45,564 bases of DNA from an uncultured Eubacteriales bacterium (GTDB lineage: Bacteria > Bacillota > Clostridia > Christensenellales > Aristaeellaceae), in assembly GCA_900317565.1 (NCBI GenBank), contig ONHI01000011.1:1-45564 (forward strand), read 5' to 3'. Positions within the stretch are counted from its first letter, which is position 1. Every line of letters begins with the position of its first letter. Position numbers and translations under genes: made by a program. The notes under the pieces were generated by a model. The model saw only the letters and a program-made list of their open reading frames with translations. It ran no database searches and was not told the origin of the DNA. This document shows positions 15,733 to 23,246 of this stretch, in pieces.

Positions 15733-18126
15733 ATCTCTCATGACAACCTTCACTTCATGTACGCCCTCTCCGAACACCGGAATCGTCCCAGCGTCCTCCC
15801 CGTCCACCGTGATGGACCGGACACCCTTCTCCACATGACCGGGGTTTTCCACGCGGATGCGGTAGGTCGCGCCGCGCCAGCGGCGGGTGACGGAGAAGCC
15901 GTCCCATTCGGCGGGGATGCAGGGGTCCACGGTCAGCCGGTCGAACTCCGGCCGCACGCCCAGCATGCAGCGCGTGGCGGCGAAGTAGGCCCAGCCCGCG
16001 GAGCCGGTCATGAAGGGATGCCGCGCCCTGCCGTGCTCGGCGTGGTCCCGGCCCATGATGAATTGGCAGTAGGTGTAGGGCTCGGCCTGGCGGACCTCCA
16101 TGATATCGTTCTGGTTCTCCGGCAGCAGCGCGTCGTAGAACTTCATGGCGCGATCGCCCCGGCCCAGCCGGCACTCGGCCACCCAGGCCCAGGGGTTGGG
16201 ATGGCTGAACACCGCGCCGTTCTCCTTGATGCCGGGATAGACCCGGGTGATGAAGCCTATGCCGTCGTCCCGCACGGTGAAGGAAGGCGCGTTCAGCATC
16301 AGCCCGTAGGGGGTATACAGCCAGTCATTCACCGCGTCCATGGCCGAAAGCCCCTGCTCCCGCGTGGCCGCGCCGGAGGCCACGGCCCAGGCGTTGCTCT
16401 CCAGGTGGACCTTGCCCTCCGCGGCGGTGTGGCTGCCGATGGGCCGCCCGTCGGCGGTGAAGCCCCGCAGGAACCATTCGCCGTCCCACAGCACCTGCTG
16501 CGCCGCGCGCTTCATGGCCTCCAGCTTCGGCGCGTAGCCGTCCACGTCGCCTCGGCGGCCCAGGAACCGGGCCGCGTCCAGGAAGTGCTCCGTGGCCCAG
16601 ACCAGCAGGAAGGCCACCATGGCGCTCTCACCGCCGCCCAGGTTCAGGCAGTCGTTCCAGTCGGCCCGCAGGCCCTTGGTGATGCCGTGGGCGCCCACCT
16701 GGCCATAGGAGAAGTCCAGTATGCGCTTCATGTGATCCCACACGGATTCCTCGCCGCCGTCGGCATAGGGCACCACGATGTCAAAGAAGCCCGCGTCGCC
16801 CGTCTCCCGCGCGTACTCCACGATGGCGGGGATCAGCCACAGCGCGTCGTCGGCGCAGGCTTCCCCGATGCCGTGGACCCGCTTGTTGTCGGCGGCCTTG
16901 GGCACCACCGTGGGCGACCAGTCCTCCTCCCGCTCGCTGCCCTCGAACCAGGCCGGGTCGAACAGGTGCAGCCCGTAGCCCGCCCGGGTCACGCCGTTGA
17001 GCAGCTGGAGGATGCGCCGCTTGCAGCCCTCCGGCTCCGCGTGGGGGATGCACATGGCATCCTGGGCGGTGTCCCGGAAGCCCAGGCCGGTGCGCCCGCC
17101 CACCTCGATGAAGGAGGCGAAGCGGGAGAACAGCACGTTGATCTCGCTCTGGTACAGGTTCCAGATGTTCAGGCTGCGGTTCATGTTGGCGTGGGGGGTG
17201 TCCACCGACAGCGCGCCCAGCTTTTCGTCCCAGAAGCGGCGCAGCCCGGCAAAGGCGGCGTCGGTCCCGGCGAAGTCATAGCGCTCCCGGGCCCGCCGGG
17301 CGGCGTCGCCGCGGCCCGTGCCCAGGTAGAACAGCAGCCGCGCTTCCTCGCCGGGGGCGAGGCTCAGCCGCTTCATCAGCGCGCCCACCGGGTTGCCGCC
17401 CTGGGCGCAGCTGCCGGTGAAATCGCCCGTCGCCACGGCCCGGGGGTCGCGCTCGGTGCGATAGGGCCCGATGAAGCCCTCCCGGGTGCCCTCCCAGCCG
17501 TCGGGCTCGAAGCTGGCGGCCAGAAACTGGAAGCTGTTTTCCTCGTAGTGCAGCTCGCAGATCGCCGCGCCGTCCTCCATGAAGGACCCGGCGCAGTACA
17601 GGCTCATCTGGAAGTTCTGATTGTCGATGTCGATGTTGTGGAACGAGAATTCGCAGTAGCCGGTGACCTCGATGGTCCGGGGACGGTCGGAAGCGTTGCG
17701 CACGACCACGTCGTAGATCTCCACCGGGTCCCCGTCGCCGTCCTCCCGGGGGATGAACAGCGTCTGCCGGGCGGAGATGCCCGCATGGTCGCATTCATAG
17801 GTGGAATAGCTCAGCCCGTGGCGACAGGCGTACTTCGCGTCCTCCAGCGGGAGCCCCGCCGGCTGCCAGCTGACGGACCAGTGCTCCCCCGTTTCGGCGT
17901 CCCGCAGGTAGACGTAGTGCCCCGGGAAATCCATGGGCACGCCGTTGGGGCGGAACCGGGTGATGCGGTGGAACTGGGGGGAATCCAGCCAGCAGTAGCC
18001 CCCGGCGTTGTGGGACACCACCGCGCCCATCCGCTGGGTGCCCAGGTAATTGGTCATGGAAAAGGGCGCGTCCATCCGGTCGATCACGTATTCCCGGGCC
18101 GCGTCGTCAAAGTATCCGTAGCGCAT
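15727..18126 (-). CDS. GH94 disaccharide phosphorylase, closest in pattern to N,N'-diacetylchitobiose phosphorylase
   Basis: Cytoplasmic phosphorylase that splits a beta-linked disaccharide with phosphate, giving a sugar-1-phosphate and a free sugar. The 799-residue protein has the GH94 layout: N-terminal beta-sandwich (about 1-270), helical linker, (alpha/alpha)6 barrel (about 310-710) and C-terminal beta sheet. The general acid lies in GLRADWNDCLNLGGGES, where the second Asp of DWND is residue 492, the number of the catalytic Asp in Vibrio ChbP. The N-terminus (MRYGYFDDAAREYVIDR), SPTVVP, PYADGGEESVWDHMK and ENGAVFSHPNPWAWVAE recall ChbP more than classical cellobiose phosphorylase; a cellobionic-acid phosphorylase cannot be excluded. 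No signal peptide. AGGAGG precedes the ATG, and a promoter lies at 18163-18191. It heads the operon with mutase and sensory genes. Confidence 0.9.
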   Translation of the reverse strand: MRYGYFDDAAREYVIDRMDAPFSMTNYLGTQRMGAVVSHNAGGYCWLDSPQFHRITRFRPNGVPMDFPGHYVYLRDAETGEHWSVSWQPAGLPLEDAKYACRHGLSYSTYECDHAGISARQTLFIPREDGDGDPVEIYDVVVRNASDRPRTIEVTGYCEFSFHNIDIDNQNFQMSLYCAGSFMEDGAAICELHYEENSFQFLAASFEPDGWEGTREGFIGPYRTERDPRAVATGDFTGSCAQGGNPVGALMKRLSLAPGEEARLLFYLGTGRGDAARRARERYDFAGTDAAFAGLRRFWDEKLGALSVDTPHANMNRSLNIWNLYQSEINVLFSRFASFIEVGGRTGLGFRDTAQDAMCIPHAEPEGCKRRILQLLNGVTRAGYGLHLFDPAWFEGSEREEDWSPTVVPKAADNKRVHGIGEACADDALWLIPAIVEYARETGDAGFFDIVVPYADGGEESVWDHMKRILDFSYGQVGAHGITKGLRADWNDCLNLGGGESAMVAFLLVWATEHFLDAARFLGRRGDVDGYAPKLEAMKRAAQQVLWDGEWFLRGFTADGRPIGSHTAAEGKVHLESNAWAVASGAATREQGLSAMDAVNDWLYTPYGLMLNAPSFTVRDDGIGFITRVYPGIKENGAVFSHPNPWAWVAECRLGRGDRAMKFYDALLPENQNDIMEVRQAEPYTYCQFIMGRDHAEHGRARHPFMTGSAGWAYFAATRCMLGVRPEFDRLTVDPCIPAEWDGFSVTRRWRGATYRIRVENPGHVEKGVRSITVDGEDAGTIPVFGEGVHEVKVVMRDN

Positions 18127-18162
18127 GGCGTTCCTCCTGCGGTCGTGCCTCCGCCGACCTCT

Positions 18163-18191
18163 ATTTTACTCCAGTTCCATTTTATACGCAA
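18163..18191 (-). promoter_or_regulatory. Promoter of the GH94-mutase-sensor operon
   Basis: On the minus strand TTGCGT (18186-18191), 17-bp spacer, TAAAAT (18163-18168). The leader to the ATG at 18126 would be about 30 nt. Confidence 0.5.
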
Positions 18192-18328
18192 GCTGAAAAA
18201 AATGAAATGGCTGAAAGTGGCGTTTGTTGTGCGGGGTTGGCCTGATATCCATGGTATTATTGAAATAACCTGTAAACAGTAGAGGAACGGCATCATGCTG
18301 CCGTCCCCCCATGCCGTCATTCGCGCCT

Positions 18329-18736
18329 TTACAGGCGCAGGAATTCCTCGGGCGCAAGCGCCTTGACCTTTGATTCCCTGAAATCCCTTGTATTCCGCGT
18401 AACAATATAATCCATCTGACAGCGTTCGGCGATGGCGGATACCAGTGCGTCCTCGAAATCGGCCATATTTGACGCAATGGCAGCATGCACATCCTCGGCC
18501 AGGACGTCGGCGAAGCCGACCAGCTGCGACAGCTTTTCCAGGTTGTCCTTCGCTGCCTGCTTATCCTTCAGCGACCGGTGAAGAAGATAGAAGATGTCCG
18601 TTGCCGCAGTCGCGGAAACGAAGCACTCGTCCTGTTCCAGGGCAGAGCGCTTCATCACTTCATAGGAATCCCGAAAGAACGGCTCGCGCTTGAGCAACAC
18701 GTCCAACACCACATTGGTATCGATCATAATCTTCAT
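18329..18736 (-). CDS. PIN-domain toxin (VapC-like ribonuclease)
   Basis: 135-residue PIN domain, predicted to be a metal-dependent endoribonuclease toxin. The acidic residues expected in the active site are visible: Asp6 in MIDTNVVLDVLL, an acidic residue in the ATAATDIFYLLHR region, ADFEDALVSAIAERC with Asp/Glu, and the terminal Asp in IVTRNTRDF. The length is normal. Its ATG at 18736 overlaps the antitoxin stop by 4 nt, with an internal AAGGAG site, so translation is coupled. RNA target unknown. Third codon positions are less GC-rich than in neighbours, consistent with horizontal movement. Confidence 0.9.
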   Translation of the reverse strand: MKIMIDTNVVLDVLLKREPFFRDSYEVMKRSALEQDECFVSATAATDIFYLLHRSLKDKQAAKDNLEKLSQLVGFADVLAEDVHAAIASNMADFEDALVSAIAERCQMDYIVTRNTRDFRESKVKALAPEEFLRL

Positions 18737-18951
18737 GTCGTTTCAAGCCGCTCCTTCTTGATATCCTCGAGCGATACATCCTCGGCCCCCGCGATGCCGA
18801 CGAGGCTGTCCAGCATCGCCACGCGATCCGGGGACGGATTTGTGAGCCTGGCGATGCGCTGGCCATTTTTCGTGATATAAATGTCGCGCTTGGCGGCCAT
18901 GGAGAGATACTTACCCATGTTCAGCTTGAGCTCCGTGGCTGTGATCTGCAT
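18733..18951 (-). CDS. Phd/YefM-type antitoxin
   Basis: 72 residues. The N-terminal half (MQITATELKLNMGKYLSMAA, then DIYITKNGQRIARL) is the Phd/YefM DNA-binding fold that binds operator DNA as a dimer. The acidic C-terminal tail (AEDVSLEDIKKERLE) is the part expected to wrap the toxin. GGGAGG precedes the ATG. It is followed by the PIN toxin with a 4-nt overlap. A 12-bp inverted repeat overlapping its promoter is the likely autoregulatory operator. Confidence 0.88.
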   Translation of the reverse strand: MQITATELKLNMGKYLSMAAKRDIYITKNGQRIARLTNPSPDRVAMLDSLVGIAGAEDVSLEDIKKERLETT

Positions 18952-18980
18952 GATTGTTCCTCCCTTCTATCTGCACTATT

Positions 18981-19024
18981 ATTATATATCAATCGAACGA
19001 AAATATCAATTGTTTCGTTCGATT
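18981..19024 (-). promoter_or_regulatory. Toxin-antitoxin promoter with overlapping operator palindrome
   Basis: On the minus strand TTGATA (19004-19009), 17-bp spacer, TATAAT (18981-18986). A perfect 12-bp inverted repeat, AATCGAACGAAA (18991-19002) and TTTCGTTCGATT (19013-19024), brackets the -35 box with a 10-bp centre. Binding of the antitoxin or the TA complex there would occlude RNA polymerase. The latter point follows from how Phd/YefM systems are known to be regulated. Confidence 0.75.
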
Positions 19025-19041
19025 TTTTTCGCATACGCAGG

Positions 19042-19072
19042 CAGAAAACAACCCCGGACGGAGTGTCCGGGG
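19042..19072 (-). terminator. Terminator of the ABC importer operon
   Basis: An 8-bp stem CCCCGGAC (19052-19059)/GTCCGGGG (19065-19072) with a 5-nt loop, followed on the minus strand by TTGTTTTCTG. It lies 27 nt after the stop of the binding-protein gene. Confidence 0.75.
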
Positions 19073-19098
19073 CTGGGCCTTAGGAAGGATTTCGGATA

Positions 19099-20607
19099 TT
19101 ACTTCGCGGCCAGGAAGGCGGCAAGCTGTTCGTTGGCGGCGTCCAGATAGGTCTGCATGCCGGCGGCGTCCAGCGCGGCCAGGAAATCGGGCAGGGTGGT
19201 CTCGGGGTCCAGCGCGCCGGCGTCCAGGGCCAGGGCATACTGGGCGGCGACGGTGCCCAGGGCGGCCATCTCGTTGGCCACCGCGGTGTTGTCAAAGGCG
19301 AAGCCCGCGGCGGGGATGGCCTTGGCGGAGGCGTAGTAGGCCTTGAAGGCCTCGCGGAAGCCCGCGCCCTCGGCGGCGGTGTCGGGCAGTATGGTCACAT
19401 TGCCCATGCCGTTGGTCCAGGGGCTGTAGTTGGCGCGCTCGTCGGTGAACTCCACCAGGCCGTCGGCGTTCAGGGTGTAGTGGACGCCCTCGACGCCGTA
19501 GTTCAGCAGGGTCATCAGGGTCGGATCGCTGTTCAGCAGGGCCAGGAACTTGAAGCTCTCCTCGGGATGCTCGCTGGCGGTGGAGATGGCGACCATGGCG
19601 CCCTGGGCGGCGGTGGTGTCCACATAGGGCTCGGTGCAGGGCACGAAGGCGACCTCGATGCCGCGGTCCAGCACGTCGGCGCTGTACTCATAGCCGTAGG
19701 CATAGCTCTGGGTGCCGATCAGGTATTCGCCGGTCTTCTGGGTGTTGGTGCGGGTGTCGTTGCTGGTCTCGGCCACGGCCAGGGAGGGATCCACATAGCC
19801 GGCCTCGTAGTATTCGTGCATCTTGTCCACGAACTTGCGGTACTCCTCGGTGGCGAACTTGTTCAGCAGCACGTTGCCCTCGGGGCCCTCGGCGGAGACG
19901 TCGTCCTGGTTCAGGTACAGGCTCAGCAGGTTGGTGCTGCCGGAATCGCCGGTGATGATGACGGAGCCGGTGACCATGCGCTCCAGCACCATGGGCTCCA
20001 CCAGGAAGGGATAGAAGGAATCACCCTTCAGCTCCTTGGCCTTGGCGAACAGATCACCGAAGTCATAGAAGCTCATGGCCTTGAAGTCGTCCAGGCTGTA
20101 GCCCAGCTCGTTCAGCAGCGTGACGTTCACGTCCCAGGTGTTCTGGGTGGCGGTGTCCTTGAAGCCGTTCACGGCGTAGACGCCCATGCCCTCGGCGCCC
20201 TCGATGGTGGCGGCCTGCATCAGGCTCTCCGGGATGGCGGCGGTCAGGTCCGCGCCGTACTCGGCGATCAGGTCGTCCAGCTTCACGAAGTAGCCGTTCT
20301 TGGCGTAGGTGTTGTATTCATCCGCGCTCCAGGAGCAGGTGAACACCATGTCGATGCCGCTGTCGCCGGACAGCAGGGCGTTGGTGGCCTTGTCGTCGAA
20401 GTCGCCCCAGGTGCCCCAGACGACCTCCAGCTTCGCGCCGACCTTGTCGGCGATGTAATCGTTCACGGCCTCCAGCACCGCGGTATCGTCGGTGACGTTG
20501 CTACCGTGGAACATGATGGTGATGGTGGGCAGCTCCTCCGCCACGGCGACGGAGCACACGGCCAGCAGCATGACGGCCGCCAGCATCAGGGCAAGCAGTT
20601 TCTTCAT
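19099..20607 (-). CDS. Carbohydrate ABC transporter substrate-binding protein (LplA-like, DUF3502 type)
   Basis: Extracellular binding protein of a CUT1-type importer. 502 residues from the ATG at 20607 (AAGGAGG upstream); longer in-frame starts lack a ribosome site and lie inside the repeat element. The signal peptide MKKLLALMLAAVMLLAVCSVAVAEE probably ends at AVA, and a lipid-anchored form via the Cys before it is less likely. The mature part has FMHGS-like FHGSNVTDDT, a central VYAVNGFKDTATQNTW segment, and a C-terminal NYGVEGVHYTLNADG typical of the DUF3502 group. It is the last gene after two permeases, separated by a 247-bp repeat element. The substrate cannot be deduced. Confidence 0.88.
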   Translation of the reverse strand: MKKLLALMLAAVMLLAVCSVAVAEELPTITIMFHGSNVTDDTAVLEAVNDYIADKVGAKLEVVWGTWGDFDDKATNALLSGDSGIDMVFTCSWSADEYNTYAKNGYFVKLDDLIAEYGADLTAAIPESLMQAATIEGAEGMGVYAVNGFKDTATQNTWDVNVTLLNELGYSLDDFKAMSFYDFGDLFAKAKELKGDSFYPFLVEPMVLERMVTGSVIITGDSGSTNLLSLYLNQDDVSAEGPEGNVLLNKFATEEYRKFVDKMHEYYEAGYVDPSLAVAETSNDTRTNTQKTGEYLIGTQSYAYGYEYSADVLDRGIEVAFVPCTEPYVDTTAAQGAMVAISTASEHPEESFKFLALLNSDPTLMTLLNYGVEGVHYTLNADGLVEFTDERANYSPWTNGMGNVTILPDTAAEGAGFREAFKAYYASAKAIPAAGFAFDNTAVANEMAALGTVAAQYALALDAGALDPETTLPDFLAALDAAGMQTYLDAANEQLAAFLAAK

Positions 20608-20912
20608 GGGAATAGCCTCCTTATATTTGCAGATGGATGAACCATCGTGCGATTCGAAACCAGGGAGTGTGGAGTTTGGAGTGTGGAGTTGCGGTGCAAA
20701 TCCCTGCGGGATTTGTTCTGAATTTTCATGGGACCGGATTGCCACGGCGTCCATGCCTGCGGCATGAACGCCTCGCAATGACATCCGACCTGTCGATATC
20801 AACGATGTCATTGCGAGGAGGCGCGAAGCGGCGACGCGGCAATCCGTTCTCCGTGAGTGTGTTCATTCCTTCGCGGAAACTCCACACTCCACTCTTCACA
20901 CTCCACACTGTG
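20608..20912. other. 305-bp gap between permease and binding-protein genes
   Basis: No gene is seen here. Nearly the whole gap is one compound repeat element (20663-20909), plus the ribosome site of the binding-protein gene. No obvious promoter for the binding protein was found within it. Confidence 0.7.
20663..20909. repeat. Compound repeat: inverted GGAGTGT-type arrays around a REP-like palindrome
   Basis: The left flank 20664-20690 repeats GGAGTGT/GGAGTTT units. The right flank 20878-20909 is their inverted counterpart (ACTCCACACTCCACTC). Between them are CAAATCCC-TGC-GGGATTTG (20697-20715), the same palindrome as at 15683, and a large palindrome 20735-20846 beginning CGGATTGCCACG and ending GGCAATCCG with inner CTCGCAATGACA/TGTCATTGCGAG arms. 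The right end lies 3 bp from the permease stop codon. Confidence 0.8.
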
Positions 20913-21836
20913 TCATCCTTTGACCGACCCCACCGTCAGCCCGGCCACGACGTACCGCTGGAAGAAGGGATAGGCGCAGGCGATGGGGACGACGATGAAC
21001 ACGACCAGGGCCATCTTCAGCGACTGGCTGGGCAGGTTGCGGGCCGCCACGGAGGCGTCCGCGCCCAGCATGCCGGCGTTCTTGGCCAGGAAGTCGGCGT
21101 TGCGCTGCATCCGCATCAGCAGGTATTGCAGCGGTATGACGTCCATGTTCTTGGTGATATACAGCAGCGACAGGAACCACTCGTTCCAGAAGGCCAGCGC
21201 GTTCAGCAGCGCGATGGTGGCGATGCCCGGCTTGACCACCGGCAGCACCACCTGCAGCAGCGTGCGGTATTCTCCCGCGCCGTCGATGGTGGAGGCCTCG
21301 ATCAGCTCCGTGGGCACGGTGGTCTGGAAGAAGGTGCGCATCACGATGACGTTGAACGGGGAGAACAGCAGCGGCACGATCAGCGCGGCGTAGTTGTCGC
21401 TCAGCCCCAGCAGCGTCTTGCACACCACGAAGGTGGGCACCAGGCCGCCGCCGAAGATCATCGTGAAGAAGCTGAGGAAGTTGAAAAAGCCCCGGTATTT
21501 GAAATCCCTGCGGTAGAGCGGATAGCTGTACAGCACGCAGATGGACACGCTCAACACCGTGCCGATGACGGTGATCAAGAACGAGTTGAAATAGCTGCGC
21601 CACAGCGCGCCGCCCAGCGCGAACACGTATTCATAGGCCTGCACGGACCAGCCCAGCGGCAAAAAGGAATAGCCGATCTGCCGGATGCTCTCCTCCGAGG
21701 TGAAGGAGATGATGATGACGAACGCGAAGGGCAGTATGCACAGCAGCGCGAACAGGCCCAGCACACCGTGGAACAGCGCCTGCGCGCCGGGACCGAACGA
21801 ATTCAGCGTTACGGAACGTCTCTCGGCTTTCTGCAT
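20913..21836 (-). CDS. Carbohydrate ABC transporter permease (LplC/MalG type)
   Basis: Inner-membrane subunit of a CUT1 importer, 307 residues with six predicted helices. The cytoplasmic EAA loop, which docks the ATPase, reads ELIEASTIDGAGEYRTLLQVVLP near residue 190. The C-terminal PFFQRYVVAGLTVGSVKG is the classic ending of the LplC/YtcP group. AAGGAGG precedes the ATG. It follows the LplB-type gene by 16 bp. No ATPase gene is in the window, so a shared MsmX-like ATPase is presumed. Confidence 0.93.
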   Translation of the reverse strand: MQKAERRSVTLNSFGPGAQALFHGVLGLFALLCILPFAFVIIISFTSEESIRQIGYSFLPLGWSVQAYEYVFALGGALWRSYFNSFLITVIGTVLSVSICVLYSYPLYRRDFKYRGFFNFLSFFTMIFGGGLVPTFVVCKTLLGLSDNYAALIVPLLFSPFNVIVMRTFFQTTVPTELIEASTIDGAGEYRTLLQVVLPVVKPGIATIALLNALAFWNEWFLSLLYITKNMDVIPLQYLLMRMQRNADFLAKNAGMLGADASVAARNLPSQSLKMALVVFIVVPIACAYPFFQRYVVAGLTVGSVKG

Positions 21837-21852
21837 GATCAGGACCTCCTTG

Positions 21853-22806
21853 TCAGAACAGCGCGCTCTCCGAATCGATCCGGCTCACGATGGCGTTGGT
21901 GATCACGATGCATATGCAGCCCACCACGCTCTGCAGCAGGCCCGCCGCGGCGCTCATGCCCATGTTGTGGGTGTTGGCGTAGGTGTTGTAGACGTAGGTG
22001 TCGATGACCTGGGTGACCGGGTACAGCGGGCCGGAGTTCTGGGGCACGTTGTAGAAAAGGCCGAAGTCGGCGTTGAAGATCTTGCCCACGGACATGATCA
22101 GCAGTATCACGATCATGGGCCGTATGCCCGGCAGCGTCACGTGCCACACCTGCTGGGGCTTGGTGGCCCCGTCCACGGCGGCGGCCTCGTACAGCGTGGT
22201 ATCGATGCCGGTGATGGCGGCCAGGTACAGCACGCTGGAATAGCCCACGTTCTTCCACAGGTTCGACAGCGTCAATATCAGCGGCCACCAGGTGGTGGTC
22301 ATGTAGAACTGGGTGGGCTTCATGCCCAGGCTCTTCTGGATCGACGGGATCATGCCGCTGGTGGGATCCAGGAAGGCCAGCACGAAATAGCTCGCCACCA
22401 CCCAGCTGAGGAAGTACGGGAAGAACATCATCGTCTGATAGGCCTTGGCCATGAAGCGGTTCTTCAGCTCGCTCATCATCACGGCGAAGGTCACCGCGAT
22501 CACCAGCACCAGCGCGATCCACACCGCGTTGTACAGCAGCGTGTTGCGGATCATCGTGGCGGTGGAGGGGCTCTTCAGGAACTGGAAGTTCTTCAGGCCC
22601 ACCCACTCGGACTTGATCAGGTTGTTCCAGAAGGTGTTGGGCTTCTGGGCCTTGTAGTCCTTGAAGGAGATGATCACGCCCAGCATGGGCAGATAGCGTA
22701 TCAGCAGCAGCCACACCGCCCCGGGCAGCGTCATCGTCAGCAGCCAGAAGTTCTTCCAGCTCCAACGGCGCTTCGCCTTTGCCTTGCCATAGCCCGCGTA
22801 CATCAT
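21853..22806 (-). CDS. Carbohydrate ABC transporter permease (LplB/MalF type)
   Basis: Partner permease of about 317 residues with six predicted helices. Marks are PGAVWLLLIRYLPMLGVIIS at the first helix, the EAA loop TLYEAAAVDGATKPQQVWHV near residue 205, and a C-terminal VSRIDSESALF, usual for LplB/YtcO proteins. The start at 22806 is preferred because AAGGGAG stands 8 nt before it. An in-frame ATG at 22824 would add six residues but has no clear ribosome site. First gene of the importer operon. A TATACT-like -10 lies near 22843-22848 without a good -35. Confidence 0.92.
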   Translation of the reverse strand: MMYAGYGKAKAKRRWSWKNFWLLTMTLPGAVWLLLIRYLPMLGVIISFKDYKAQKPNTFWNNLIKSEWVGLKNFQFLKSPSTATMIRNTLLYNAVWIALVLVIAVTFAVMMSELKNRFMAKAYQTMMFFPYFLSWVVASYFVLAFLDPTSGMIPSIQKSLGMKPTQFYMTTTWWPLILTLSNLWKNVGYSSVLYLAAITGIDTTLYEAAAVDGATKPQQVWHVTLPGIRPMIVILLIMSVGKIFNADFGLFYNVPQNSGPLYPVTQVIDTYVYNTYANTHNMGMSAAAGLLQSVVGCICIVITNAIVSRIDSESALF

Positions 22807-23246
22807 GGCCGCCGCTCCCTTCATTGTGCTTTCGTTAAATTAAGTATACCGGAAGGCGCGGAAAATTGCATCGTCCCTGTTTGGCTTTTGTTGTCTGAAA
22901 TTGCGGAGTTGCCAAAGGATGCCCGGGCGGCGACATCGCGTCACCGCGGCAGCAAAAATGAATATTGACCTTCCTGAAAATTCGCGCCGGTTTTTGTGTG
23001 AACAATGGCCCGGATGGGCGGTATGAACGAATTTATTTCTATATCAATGTTTTTAATTAACATACATGTGCTATGATAGCGGAAACCGCCGCCGAACGGG
23101 GACGCCCAAACATTCAAAAATGCAGGATTTGCTTCTCAAATTATGCATATTTCAGGAATGGCGGCATTTTGCGCATCGCCGCCCGGAAGCAGGCGCGGGC
23201 AATCCCCCATCGATGTGCCTTCCCTTCGGAAGAGAAAGGAAAAAGC
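22807..23246. other. Divergent intergenic region between importer and aminotransferase
   Basis: About 440 bp with no credible gene. It is AT-richer around 23020-23080, where TATGAT (23072-23077) could be a -10 for the aminotransferase, leaving a leader of about 165 nt. I looked for T-box, riboswitch and ARG-box patterns in that leader and saw none. Confidence 0.5.

Noticed and set aside
20608..20912. Hidden small gene between permease and binding protein
   Set aside because: The short frames here follow repeat arms and have no ribosome site; the space is filled by the repeat element.
23078..23246. T-box or other riboswitch in the aminotransferase leader
   Set aside because: No GGTGGNACCGCG-like T-box and no terminator/antiterminator pair were seen.
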